A model generated the notes under the pieces. It searched no databases. It saw only the letters and a program-made list of their open reading frames with translations, and was not told the DNA's origin. Position numbers and translations under genes: made by a program. A DNA stretch of 64,000 bases. Origin: Hypoxylon rubiginosum. Taxonomy: Eukaryota; Ascomycota; Sordariomycetes; Xylariales; Hypoxylaceae. The stretch covers positions 992,001 through 1,056,000 of the forward strand of contig CADCXA010000031.1 of assembly GCA_902806565.1 (NCBI GenBank), given 5' to 3'. The stretch's first letter is position 1. Every line of letters begins with the position of its first letter. Of this stretch, positions 33,296 through 45,306 are shown piece by piece.

Positions 33296-35023
33296 ATGGT
33301 CCTGGTCGAGGTGCGCGATCTTCTCGCCTTCCCGACCGGCGAGAATGCGACCGACACCGAAATAGGCGGTATCCATTTCAACCTGACGACGCTGAATTTT
33401 TGGAATTATACCTACTACTCCAACAACACGCTGTCCAATGGATCGTATTGCTTCCTCGTCGATAAGCCCTACACGCCTCCCGCCCTCTTACTCAACGGCA
33501 CCTTTCTGAATAGCACATCATGCTACCTGGCCACCGAACCCATCGGTAACCGGGCGCGTGCTGGTATCGGCTTTGCTGTGGGGTTTGCATTGACATTGGT
33601 ATTTGTATTAGTCAACCTCAAGAAGCATGGCCAACTACATCTACCGCCCGAGAAGCGATTTATCCCGATAGGAAGGAGATGGCAATGGTATTGGGCGATA
33701 TTTATCTGTACTGCGGCCCTTATCGGTCTTTTTACTGGAATCGATGTCGACCGGTACCGCGTCCCGCAGCTTCCTATCGTTTTGAACGTTTTCTTTTGGT
33801 TCCTGATGCAGATGGGTACCATGGCTCTTGTCTGGGAAAGCGTCCGGCATTGGGGTAGTTGGATGGAACGCCAATACATCGACCCGGATCCCTTTGTGCT
33901 GCGCCAGAACGATAAGAGAGGCATGTTCGAATTTTGGTTGCCATTGTTCTTCTACTTTTGGCTGTGGTTGGTAAGTTGATCTTGAAGTCTAGTTCTCGAG
34001 GGTGGCAAAGATACTAACAAGTGACGTTTCTAGAATTTCTTCCTCATCGTCCCTCGTAACTGGGGGAAGATCGAGCTCCAGCGGTCTCCCGACCAGACGA
34101 TAGAGAACGCGATACCTGCGGCTACGGATGGCCGTTTCAAAGCAGCAGTATTCTGTCTCCTCGTTTGTTGGCTCACGATTATGGTCTCCCTCTGGCATTC
34201 TATCAACCACTACGAACCCCGTAATCGCGGCTTCTTCAATCGCATTATCGGGTTCCTAGGGTATATGCCATTCCGTTTCACGCTATTGGTACCCTTGTCA
34301 TTGGCTGTCATCGGATATCAGGGTCTTTGTGCATGGGATTTCACTGCGTCACCCCTGAACGTCAATACCGACCTTCTCGCCATGTACCTAGGGGGATATG
34401 CACCGACTCTCCTAATTCTCATTGTCCAGGTTATTGCCGGCTTCATGCGTCCGAATGAGGATCGTGAGCTCATACGCCAGCGACGGGAACGCGGAGCGTC
34501 TATTGACCGCGACCTCGGCCTCGTTCGAAAGCCTGCTTGGTGGCGTCGTGTCAACGGTGATCTACCAAACGAAAGCATGCGCGACCGCATCATGCGGAAC
34601 GTGCGAGAGGTTGGCGGCGGCCGACCCACTACGAGGCATATCGAAAGACTTGCGGAGCAGAGAGCTGCGGATTTGGAGTCTGGCGGTGCCGCGAACCGAA
34701 GTTCCGTCATCGAGATGAATGAAATGCATCGTACGAGTACCCGTAGCTCCGTTTCTAACCCCCCGCCGTATTCGCCTTACGAAGGCAAGTCGGACACGCG
34801 AAGATCTGAGCGGGCGGTACAGTTGGCGGCCGGTCTTCTGTTCCCGGGCAGCAATCTTAGCAATCCCGAGAACGCTGGGGCCTCCGTAGAAAGGGGTAGA
34901 GGCCTTGAGCTCGAGGGCGACCCACCTCGGCGTCCCGGGACGAGCGAGAGGAGCTCTAGCACCGTTAGTGGCTTATCTACGACTAGTCCGCCGCAGCAGA
35001 TCAGGAGCATGTTGGATGTCTAA
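33296..35023 (+). CDS. Seven-helix membrane protein, DUF2434 family
   Basis: Exons are 33296-33970 and 34034-35023, giving 554 residues. The 63-nt intron has a GTAAGT donor and an ATACTAAC branch site and joins WLWL to NFFLIVP. The start has a strong context (GCCACCATGG). The N-terminal 85 residues carry at least seven Asn-x-Ser/Thr sequons (NAT, NLT, NYT, NNT, NGS, NGT, NST) and are probably luminal or extracellular. Seven hydrophobic segments follow, including GIGFAVGFALTLVFVLV, WAIFICTAALIGLFTG, FRFTLLVPLSLAVIGYQG and PTLLILIVQVIAGF. A long, polar, Ser/Arg-rich tail holds a PPPY motif (PPxY) that could bind a Rsp5-type ubiquitin ligase. I recall this family as fungal DUF2434, of unknown function. 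A receptor-like role is inference. Confidence 0.85.
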
Positions 35024-35991
35024 AATCTACTGGAAATAAGGGCATTAGACAATGGACAATCAAACGATTGGTGGGGACGGGTATTGGTCGGTCTTTACTT
35101 GGGCACGTGCGATTACTGCACGCGGCGTTGGAACTGGGAGCCGGTGATTCAAGGTGGGCAGATATTACTGCTTCCTGGATCACATCGCAAGCCTTTGAAT
35201 TAGCCACGAGGAATCGATATCACTGGCATAACTCGCCGTTAATCTTAAAATATATGAAATTTAAAATAAAAACTTATAATATTAAATAGATTTCCATGTC
35301 TTACGCCGTATGCTGTCGTGTCTATGTTGCTGACTTCTTAAGAGTCTTGTTTTCACCATTACTTACTGCCGTTTGCGACGGCAACTATGACGAAGTTGGC
35401 TAGAACTGGTGTTAAACATGACTTCGACCGATGTCAAAGTTATTCTATGAGAATGTAAGGTCCAGTACTGGTTCGTGTTGGCTGTATCTCCACGTTAAGC
35501 CAAGACTTTTAAATTGGCCCATCCATGTCATTCCTAATCCCCAGCAACAGATGATCTGCCAGTCACCTCGAAGACCGACTTATATCACAGATACCTACCG
35601 TAGGTGTACGTCACATATGTAATGGGTTACTCAAGTGGTCAGCGCCGATTCCAATTGTAACACATGTTGATTAGTTGAGAGAGAGGTTACCGAGATGGCG
35701 GTTGAAATAATACATAGCCCATCTCCCCGGCCCCGTGCTGTTGGTGGCAAGGATGAAATCCATTCCAGACTTCGCCAAGTTTTCCGGAATGTAACCTTCC
35801 TTACGAAATGAGCGGACAGATCAGTCTGGACAGCCGAGAGTCTGCTGCTGTTGGTACGGCACGATTCTTTCATTTAACCCTTTTTGTTCTTTGTTGGCTG
35901 TTCGGCTTTGCCATCTGGATTCTCACCCTGTGTCGCTTTCGCACCGACGCCTCACACATTCGCGAGCCAGATGCGTCTTGTATAGTAAGAA
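35024..35991. other. Intergenic region
   Basis: An AT-rich stretch lies at 35240-35290 and the mannosidase promoter is at the right end. No gene is seen. Confidence 0.5.
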
Positions 35992-37662
35992 ATGTGGTCG
36001 AGCAATGCGATAGTATTGGCGCCTCTGCTCATAGGCCGTGTGTTAGGCCAGTCTTGCCCCGGGTATTCGAGCTACTCGCAGGTGCGCAACCCTCCTCTCT
36101 CGACGGGGGCCTACAAGCTTGCGTACCAGCGACCGGCCCCGGAATGTCGTACTTTCAATTCGAGCTTAGTTGAGGATGCGATCGCCCAGGTGAAGGAGGA
36201 TATTTACGACGTGGACCTGTCCCGTCTGTTCGAGAACACTTTCCCGAACACGCTCGACACGGCTATCAAATGGCGGGGGGTGGCCGCTAACAACACGGAG
36301 GAGGAGCTGGCGTTCATCATCACGGGCGATATCAACGCCATGTGGATCCGCGACTCGGCGAACCAGATAGCGCCGTACAAGGTAGTACTCAAGAACCAGA
36401 CGAGCGAGCTCGCCTCCCTGTTCCGCGGCGTCATCAACCTGCAGGCCCGGTACCTGATCCTGTCGCCCTACTGCAACGCCTTCCAGCCGCCGCCCGAGTC
36501 GGGGATGCCGCCGGAGCAGAACGGCGGCGTCTACGCCGTGACGCCGGCGTACGACCACAACGTCGTCTTCACCTGCAACTTCGAGCTCGACGACTTCGGC
36601 GGGTTCCTGCAGCTGTCGCACGACTACTACGCGGCGACGGGGGACGCCGGCTTCTTCGGCCGGTTCCAGTGGGCCGCGGCCGTGCAGTCGATCCTGGCGG
36701 CGACCGAGGCGATGCGGCAGCCGACGTACGGGCCCGACGGCCGCTGGCTCCGGCCGGCGTACACGTTCCAGTCGCAGACCATGTCGGCGTCGGGCACGCT
36801 GGCCAACAACGGCGTCGGGATGCCCGTCAACTACACCGGCATGGCGCGGTCGCCCTTCCGCCCCAGCGACGACTCGGCCCTCTTCGACTTCTCGGTCCCG
36901 GCCAACATGATGCTGTCGCGGTACCTCGAGTCGACGGCGGCGATCGCGGACCAACTACCGAACGCGCCCGAGGGGCTCGCGGCCCAGATGCGCGACGTGG
37001 CGGCCGAGATCCGCGAAGGCATCGCGGAATGGGGCGTCGTGGAGGCGCCGGACGGGAGGCGGGTGTTCGCGTACGAGGTGGACGGGTTCGGCGGGCGGAA
37101 CCTGATGGACGACGCCAACATCCCGTCGCTGCTGTCGGCGCCGTTCTTGGGGTACCTGGACAAGAACGATACCGTCTACCAGAACACGCGCGAGTTCATC
37201 CTCGGGAGGAGCAATCCCTGGTGGTGCGAGGGCCCGTACATCAACGCGGTCGGCAGCCCTCACGTTCGGCCTGGTGCGGCTTGGCCTATGTCGGCTATCA
37301 GTACGTGATCTCTCGTAGATGGTGATGATGGTTGAAAGGGGGCGCGCGTGTGCTAATCTTGGTAGTGCGGGCGATGACTTCGGACGATGACATGGAGATC
37401 ATAACGGCGGTCAAGGAGGTCCTGCGTAGTACCGACGGGTACGGGCTGATCCACGAGAGCGTGAATAGTTTCGACACGAGCGACTGGACTCGGCAGTGGT
37501 GAGTAATCCCCCGAAACTAGACTGTCTATACTGTTATTAACTCGCTGCTACAGGTTTACCTGGGCGAATGGTCTGTTTGGTCAGATGATTATGGATCTGG
37601 CAGATAGGAAACCTCACCTGCTTAAAGAAAGTTTCCAGCCCTTTTTCATAGAGAAGGATTAG
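35992..37662 (+). CDS. Secreted GH125 exo-alpha-1,6-mannosidase (Mug157-like)
   Basis: Exons are 35992-37300, 37366-37498 and 37554-37662. Introns of 65 and 55 nt join SAI to MRAMTSDDD and RQ to [10 protein letters not shown], giving 516 residues, as in the family. A signal peptide precedes QSCPGYSSY (about residue 20). GH125 (formerly DUF1237, meiotically up-regulated gene 157 type) trims alpha-1,6-linked mannose from glycans. Family blocks are present: [29 protein letters not shown] (with a candidate catalytic Asp), [37 protein letters not shown] and [14 protein letters not shown]. Sequons (NNT, NQT, NYT, NDT) fit a secretory-pathway or extracellular location. The first exon is markedly GC-rich from about 36.4 kb. 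A role in recycling its own or host cell-wall mannan is likely. Confidence 0.94.
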
Positions 37663-39133
37663 GGCTGTATCTTTGATCTGATCCAAACTATTAATATTAG
37701 AAATGTCCAAGTTCGAGTTTTCAACTACGACTGTGTTTAGCCCATATGATCGTAGCTTTGCTCTTGATTTGTATCTCGAGGATGGACGGCGTCCTTTTAA
37801 AGATAGCCTAGTTCTGGCTGACCCCTGATAGTTGCGCTAAGACTGGAACTATGCGGATTCGAGGCTTGCCAAGGTTAGCTTTCCAAACAACAGATGAACA
37901 ATGCAGCTCTTCTGCAATGGGTTCTAGGATGTTGCTAGTGTGGAACAGCCTCATCTCGTCTCTTGGCCTGGTCTTGCCCGTTATTCCATCATTCAGCAAA
38001 CCGCCTTCCAGCGCCGTTAGATTCGCTAGGGGAAAGCTCTAATAAATCTGGATGTATAAAATCTTAGATCAGATAGATAAATGGTATGGTCGAAGGCAGC
38101 CCAAATATTAGATCTTAGCTAAGTTGCTGTCAGTTTGACGACGAAGGCTTACGATAATTGATCTCTAGAAGTATAGAACGCAAACTCATCATCAAATACT
38201 GTAAGAGATACGTATTAATAAAACGCTTTAGTGTTATAACCTTGTCACGTAAAGTGCTAGATCACAACCGTTAGAAGGTACGTAGGCGGTAGGGGTATGT
38301 GGTCTCAGTCATGGTTGATTCGTTCCCCAGTAAGAACAGCCCTGCAATCAAGCGTCACACACCACGTCACGGCGCAACAACCGTTACTCAGTCGCTACCA
38401 CATGGTAGGGACCTACCTACATGGTACTCATGGAAGAACAGGGAAGTCCATGTACCTACATGTAATTACAGGTAGAGGCAACCATTAAAAACAAAGAATA
38501 GCTACCTCTTATCCACCCAAGGTAGCAACCGTTCTCCATATCAAACAAAGGCCGGCACAGGCTGCCCAGGCTGCACAGGCCTAGCAAGTCATTGACACAA
38601 TAGAAAACAATAGAAATGAATAATAGACTTTGAGATACAACAATTGAAGCAATATTCCTTTTTCTTCCGTGGAGATTCTTTTCATTGGCTTGCAGTTCTC
38701 GATGACTGAATTCAAGCTCAAGAGTTGTGTTCTACTAATAGAATAAAACCCAACGAAATACAATAACGGGGGGAAGGAAAAAAGACCATAAGTTGCTTTG
38801 CAAAAAAACAAAAAGCTATTAAGGTTTGAATTTGGAGTGTTTGGGCATACCTACCAGTATCATACCACATACCCAAGTTGTCTACTCCCCCTTTCCTTTA
38901 ATATTCGTTTAGTCGATATACACAAGACCGACCTTCGACCTTCGACCTTCTATTTTTCTTGCTTTTCGCACTTACATATTTCACCATTCTCGTCTCTTCC
39001 ACACTTCTCTTATTTTTCCCTTCGTCTTGCAGCCAACTCCACTCACTACATAGTATAAACTACAGAGACTACAGAAACTACTCGATACTATACATTTGTC
39101 ACGTTGACTACAAAGGCGTCAGCACGAGCGAAG
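37663..39133. other. Intergenic region
   Basis: No credible gene. A CAGGCTGCCCAGGCTGCACAGG-type imperfect repeat lies near 38560 and a pyrimidine-rich leader-like stretch at 38930-39030, just before the next gene. Confidence 0.5.
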
Positions 39134-40133
39134 ATGTCTCTACCACCGGGAAATCTACAGAGGACCGTACCGCACCCTAATACACAACCCACTCCGTTGT
39201 CAATCGATCATGCCAACCTTCAACAACTACGAGCCCTTCCACAATCGATGCCACTTCAACCGGCTGATCCCTCAGTGAGCGGGTTTCCCCCTCCCCATCC
39301 ACTACAACTCCCTCAACAACTACAAGTCTCCCCACAGAGACTGCCCCCTAGACTAAACTGGTTCTCCTGGACATCGCTTCAGACGATCCAGCAGACTTTG
39401 ATGCCTCATGATTCCCAGTGCCTCACGGAATTAATGAGAGCGATAGACCGAACACCAGATCCGTTTATGACTCTCACATATCAAGACCTCACGTTGGAGC
39501 ACTACCTCAGAGACCCGAGTGCAAGAACGCCGCCGAACTATCTTCTAGTCGATATGATGAGCAAAGTTGGCCCGGCCCCTAAGGCGGGAACTCAAAGTAA
39601 GCACTTCATTGCCCCAGGAACCTCATACAACGCCGTGACTCAGTCACCTTGAGGATGTTCACAATATTCCCAAATTCGTCACTTACCTGACTTATCTTTT
39701 GCAGAACATCGGGCGTGGATGCTGAACAGGTACTCCTATTGGATCCCATTCACCAAATTCGTGGCCGAGTACCAGACGATCGAATCAAGCGATATACCGA
39801 AGCTTGTCGCCCTGGTGCAACTGCTGACCAACTACACTATGCTGGATGCCACGTTTGTGTATGAATGTTTCGCATTCGCGTTGCGTACGTTATTTTCTTT
39901 GATTTCCCACCTCCCAATCTCCAGCGACCTGCCCTCTAGGACTCTCGATGACCAAATCCTACTTATTTACTAATTCACGTTATTCGCCGCTTTACTAACG
40001 TCACTTTGATCGTCTAGACTGGTGCTCCAAGATCAGCCAAACAGGTGTCGAGGTGGCCCGTCTACACACCATGATGTTCCACCTACAGCGGTTTGGGCTT
40101 ATCCTAAGAGGCCCCCTCACTCCCACCAGCTAA
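39134..40133 (+). CDS. Unknown P/Q-rich protein, three exons
   Basis: Exons are 39134-39596, 39705-39884 and 40018-40133. Introns of 108 and 133 nt (GTAAGC and GTACGT donors; TACCTGAC and TACTAAC branch sites) keep the frame and give 252 residues. The first 75 residues are rich in Pro, Gln and Leu (PPPHPLQLPQQLQVSPQ) and probably disordered. The rest looks helical and ordered: LNWFSWTSLQTIQQTLMPHD, YWIPFTKFVAEYQTIESSD, VALVQLLTNYTMLDATFVYE and VARLHTMMFHLQRFG. No signal peptide, membrane segment or known motif is recognised. The consistent splice sites and codon pattern argue that it is real. The Gln/Pro-rich leader would fit a transcription or RNA-related cofactor, but that is only a guess. 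Confidence 0.68.
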
Positions 40134-40544
40134 TGCGGTGGAAACGCCAGGATGAATAACCTATGATTGCTTCGAGATGATGCGTTAGTATCATGGATCG
40201 CCAATAACACGTATTTCGCTCTGGAGAGCCGATAAATGACCGGCCCGACAGCCACTGTTTAGTTCTTTGTTATTTCACTCACGTTACGTATTAATCGTCA
40301 CGCGGAACACATATTCGTTAATTCTCAGTACAACGTCAAGTCTCTTGTTGATCTGCACCGACGGCAGCTGAGATTTAAAACTACCTTCCGTCCCCGAGCA
40401 AGATACATCTGGTGGACATATTTAAACGCCCTTGTCGTATCGATATAAAGCGGACGATGAGATTGGGATCACCGAAGAAGTTGAGTTGAACTTGGTAATA
40501 GGTATTGGGGCACGAGGGGATGATACGTAAAAAGGGGTCAAATC

Positions 40545-40700
40545 ATGGCCTTCATTGACCATGTCGGTCAAGATATCTCAAGCATCAGAAGCGTGTCTCT
40601 TTTGGAGCATGGAATTGAGGAGGGAGATGATATACCAAGCACTGAGTTGATCGGCGTTATAGAAAACTCAACCATTGAGCAAGGCAAGGCCAACGACTGA
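40545..40700 (+). CDS. Possible small protein, 51 residues
   Basis: From ATG 40545 to TGA 40698-40700 a small frame reads MAFIDHVGQDISSIRSVSLL, then an acidic part with EEGDDIPSTEL and IENSTIEQGK. The composition is balanced and acidic, unlike the random frames nearby, but nothing else supports it. It could be an isolated exon, a relic or chance. Confidence 0.2.
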   Translation: MAFIDHVGQDISSIRSVSLLEHGIEEGDDIPSTELIGVIENSTIEQGKAND

Positions 40701-40987
40701 CGGCCTGTGCCTTCAGAATGAAGGAATCGAATCGACAAGTTTACGACACCCGCTCGACTCGACTTTCGACATATAGCGCTTGATTATCGGCATATCTAGC
40801 TGGCTTTAAAGTATACCTACATCTCGTACGCGGCACATCAAGTACCGGGGATACCTAAAACTTACGAGAATGCAATGAATTAAACCAAGTTTTTACATCA
40901 CCTTTTTGTTCTTCCTACGTGTGTGCAACATCGTCCTTGCTATATCATTGTTCATTTCAAGCCCATTCTACTAGAGATCGGCTGAGG

Positions 40988-41076
40988 TTTTGATTCTAAA
41001 GAATTCTTTCTCGTTTTCTTTTCCTTTCTTTCCTTTTCTTTTTCTCCTTTTTTCTCCTTCTTCATATTCTTCTTCT
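40988..41076 (+). repeat. Pyrimidine-rich tract
   Basis: Nearly pure T/C with CTTTTC-like units (TTTCTTTCCTTTTC). Such tracts are common in fungal promoters and 5' leaders. No gene starts immediately after it. Confidence 0.6.
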
Positions 41077-41797
41077 ACCTATGTATAAGATAGAAAAAGT
41101 CTAGCCTCGAGACATGAGTGACTAAAATATTTGGCTACCATTGCTTACCAACATAGCATATTCGGCCGCTGACATAATCAGGGGCTCATATTTTTTTAGA
41201 AAACAAAGAGCCTCGGCGGTGTGCTCCTATAGGCGAAAATAAATGTATATCTTAGGAATAGGATGCTAAATAGCACTAGAAATATCTACCTACCTGGTAG
41301 GGATATCAGTATGGCCGTGCTGGCGGTGAGCTTCTTAGTACTGAACCCATTGCATTTCGGAATCGTTTGCTAGTTACCTCTCCATTCACCGGCCTCCTTA
41401 ATATTGAACTACGATATTCTTCCCCGCCTCTACCCCTCGTGCGGTTCATGCTGCTTGCCAATTCAGGTATGTAGCTGCTGTGGGGATTTATGATATAATG
41501 TAACCCCTGTCATAATCGCTGGATTTACTGTAGCATTCCTCGTGGTATTCGCACCAATCACAATCTCAATAAATACGTCAGAACTCCAAGAAGCCTTGCT
41601 CGTCCCGCTTTGCCAACCGGCTATTCGATTAGAAATAACCCGGCGCCCGAAGAGACTAGGGTCCAAATCCGGTGCCTATACTGCGATTCACAACAAGGGT
41701 AGCTTCTTGGGTTCCTCGGCGCCGGAGCTACCATGGTTTAGTTCCTCATCGAGCATGGCGTTCCGGATTCCCTATGCGGAGCAAGCTCCCGCTCTGT

Positions 41798-41805
41798 TAT
41801 AAATA
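41798..41805 (+). promoter_or_regulatory. TATA box (TATAAATA) of the beta-galactosidase gene
   Basis: TATAAATA lies 62 nt upstream of the ATG at 41860, preceded by GCTCTGT. Its position is consistent with a short leader. Confidence 0.5.
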
Positions 41806-41859
41806 CGAGCTAAACGTAGGTAGGCTGAATCATTCCTGACGGCCACGCACGTATGCAAT

Positions 41860-44793
41860 ATGGCGCCAACTGTGTTTAATACCCGCGGGCTCCTCCTGCT
41901 GGGGCTCACACTCATAGGAAGCCCCCAAGCTACTGAAGCAGGCGTCGTCAGGAAACTTCCGAATGGATATCCAGCCGCACTGACAAGCCGCGAGCGCATC
42001 GGCCTCAATGACGGCTGGCGCTTTTCCCGTTTCGCGTCGAATCCCGACTCGCTATCGTACAATGTGCTGAAGGAATGGATTCTCCCTACTGGCAACGACT
42101 TTATTGTTAACGGCGCCAAACATGAGCGTCCTGCAAGAGTTGCTCCGGGGAGTAATATCACATACGTGCAAACATCGTTCGACGACAGCGAGTGGGAGAT
42201 GGTAACTGTTCCACACGATTGGGCTATCAAGGGCCCCTTCCACGCGCCGAACATTCCGAATAGTATGGGTGCTCTACCCATCAACGGCGTAGGATGGTAC
42301 CGCCGCAACTTAACAATATCATCGAGCGACGTCGGAAAGTCTATCTTCTTGGACATCGACGGGGCCATGTCTAATTCTGCAATTTGGATCAATGGCGAGA
42401 TTCTGGGTGGGTGGCCATACGGCTACAATTCCTTCCGTTTGGATCTTACTCCGTACGTAAAGGAGGGAGAGAATCTGCTAGCGATCCGAATTGACAATCC
42501 ACTAAATTTCTCCCGCTGGTACCCCGGCGCCGGTCTTTACCGGAATGTTTGGGTCGTCAAAGTCGACCAGACTCATATCGGTCAGCATGGCACTTATATC
42601 ACGACACCGGTCGTATCTGCTGAGTCGGCTGATGTGGACCTTACTGTTGAGATCGAAAACAAGGGGAATTCTAGTCGCCAAGTGGAGATCAAGACCGACG
42701 TGTACGTGCTTGATATCGAAACCGGGCAGCCTGGAGCAGAGGCGGTTGCCTCCTTTGCGCCAGCAGCTGCGAGCGTAGCAGCTGGTACTAAGCAGTCTGT
42801 CAACGCCTCGACGACGGTTACAAACCCGCAACTCTGGGGACCTAAACCGGACCAGGTGCCCAACCTGTACGTCGCCGTCACGACACTCTTCGCAAATGGC
42901 ACCGCTATCGACTCCTACGAGACGCGCTTCGGTATCCGCTCCATCACCTACGACGGCAACACGGGCATCTCCGTCAACGGCAAGCGGGTTTACATCCAGG
43001 GCACCAACAACCACCACGACCACGGCTCCATCGGCGCCGCTTTCAACGTCAGAGCGGCCGAGAGGCAGTTGGAGCTGCTGCAAGAGATGGGCTGCAATGC
43101 GCTCCGCATGTCTCACAATCCACCCGCCCCTGAGCTGCTGGACCTGGCGGATACATTTGGATTCTTGGTGCTGGATGAGATATTCGACGTCTGGAAGCAG
43201 GGGAAGATTGCCGATGACTATCATGTCTATTTCAATGAATGGCATGAGCCGGACCTTCGCACTTTTATACGACGTGACCGCAATCGTAAGTACACTCCAT
43301 CACCATTTCGGCCACGGCTACACAGCCTATAGGAAGCTGTACACATTTCAAGCATCAAGCATCATTCTCTCTACCAGAATTCATGGCTAGAAATAAAATC
43401 ACTGACTCTCTCTGTTTACAGACCCCTCCATCATGGCGTGGAGCTTTGGAAATGAGATCGTCGAACAATCGACATCCTCCGGTGGCGCCACCGCCCGTGA
43501 GCTTGGCGGCATCATCAGGGAAGAGGATCCGACGCGGCAGTTCAGCGCGGGCATCAACAACGCCAAGGCCGGCAGCGAGTTCGCGACGGCGGTCGAGATC
43601 CCGGGCCTGAACTACCAGGGCGAGGGCCGGGGCACCTCATTCGACTCGGCGTACCCGAGCTACCACCAGTCGTACCCGGACAAGGTGCTTTGGAGCACCG
43701 AGAGCTCGTCGGGCGTCAGCTCGCGCGGCACGTACCTATTCCCCGTGACGAGCGCCAACAGCACGACGGTGGTCGACGGGACCGGCTCCGACGCCGACAC
43801 CCTGTTCGTCAGCGCGTACGAGCTCTACGCCGTGTCCTGGGGCTCGTCGCCCGACAAGGTGTTCGGCATGCAGGACAAATTCTCCTACGCCGCCGGCGAG
43901 TTCGTGTGGACGGGGTGGGACTACATCGGCGAGCCCACGCCGTTCGACACCGAGGCCCGCAGCTCCTACTTCGGCATCATCGATCTCGCCGGCTTCAAGA
44001 AGGACCGCTTCTTCTTGTACCAGGCCCGCTGGCGCCCTGATTTGGTACGTTCCATATACCCTCTGCTTGTCCCTTGACGCGATGGCTAACTGATCGATAG
44101 TATGTGAAACGAGTCCATTCCTTTTTTTACCCAATTTTACCCAATGAAGTCCCTTAAGAGTGATGTCTTTCCCTTCCGCTGAGAATCCGCTAACGTGAAG
44201 CCAGCCCGATGGCGCACATCCTACCCCACTGGACGTGGCCCGACCGCGTCGGCCAGGTGACCCCGGTCCACGTCTTCTCGTCCGCCGACGAGGCCGAGCT
44301 CTTCGTCAACGGCAAGTCGGCCGGGAAGCTGCAGCGGCAGCCCTCCAACTACCGCTTCCGCTGGGACAAGGTGACGTACGCGCCGGGCGACCTGCGCGTC
44401 GTCGCGTACAAGGACGGCGCCGTGTGGGCCGAGGAGACGGTCAAGACGGCCGGCGCGCCCGCGAAGCTGGTCCTGGCGGCCGACCGCACCGCCATCAGCA
44501 GCGACGGCCGCGACCTGTCCTTCGTCACCGTGACCGTCGTCGACGCGGACGGGACCACCGTCCCCGAGGCCACCGACGCTATCACCTTCGCCGTCTCCGG
44601 TCCGGCTGTGATCGTATCGACCGACAACGGCCACCCGGCGGACTTCACGGCGTTCCCGAGCCTGACGCGGGACGCGTTCGGCGGCCTCGCGCTTGCTGTC
44701 GTCCGCTCGGAGGCTGGGGCTGCCGGGGAGATCACGGTTAGCGCCCAGGGGGCGGGGCTTGAGGGGGCGGAGATAGTCATCACGGCTGCTTAG
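41860..44793 (+). CDS. Secreted glycoside hydrolase family 2 beta-galactosidase
   Basis: Exon 1 is 41860-43285, exon 2 is 43422-44044 and the last exon starts near 44201-44205 and ends at 44793; about 880 residues in all. The signal peptide is GLLLLGLTLIGSPQATEA. GH2 order is clear: a sugar-binding jelly roll (LNDGWRFSRF, VTVPHDWAIKGPF, GVGWYRRNL), an Ig-like domain, the catalytic barrel (QGTNNHHDHG, LRMSHNPPAPELLDL), then a galactose-binding-type C-terminal part (AHILPHWTWPDRVGQVTPVH) and a final Ig-like domain. The acid/base is Glu487 in WSFGNE and the nucleophile Glu569 in LWSTES. The intron-1 splice is clean (GTAAGT). The junction of exons 2 and 3 is not: the strong GTACGT donor at 44045 leaves the next frame off by one or two bases with either AG. 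A weaker donor at 44049 with the AG at 44200 restores the frame. Confidence 0.88.
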
Positions 44794-45306
44794 GCAAATA
44801 GGAAAGATAGCTTTCTCAGTAGTATCATACATAGCCTCTGAGGATCGTATCTGTCTTTTACCATGCAATATGTGCGGACCTGCGGTATGTGTTGGATATA
44901 AGTACTTAATAAATGGTACAACTTTTGACCGAGATCACTAATTACCTCCTATAATGCGATAATGCCGATACTACGTAAGAGCTACCACGTGCCAGGCACA
45001 TATCTAAGGAGGTTATATAGTTCTGTATTGATTGTAGAAGCAAAGAGTTACAGGTGTTTTGCAAAGAAGATGCTATTACGCCGCTGTCTGCTTGACTCTA
45101 AGTAGGCCAGCGGCGAGGAACCCAAGGTCTTCAAAGATGATAGCCCTTCCAACAACCGGGATTGTGCGTTACCATATCTGTGCTGCGACCTGGAAGCCGG
45201 CCCCTAACCCCTGAAAGGAGCTATCGGATTAGGGACGAGCTTCTTTCATGGTAGAATTGTGTGGAGCGTACAATTCTCGTGCGCCAGGATAAGCCACTAT
45301 TTTCCA
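44794..45306. other. Convergent intergenic region
   Basis: This is the 3' flank of the beta-galactosidase and MYND genes. No gene is seen. Confidence 0.5.

Larger units (their letters stand above)
40134..41859. other. Intergenic region with pyrimidine tract and a possible small ORF
   Basis: It includes a small ORF at 40545-40700, a long T/C-rich tract at 40988-41076 and the promoter of the beta-galactosidase gene with TATAAATA at 41798-41805. No other gene is seen. Confidence 0.5.
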
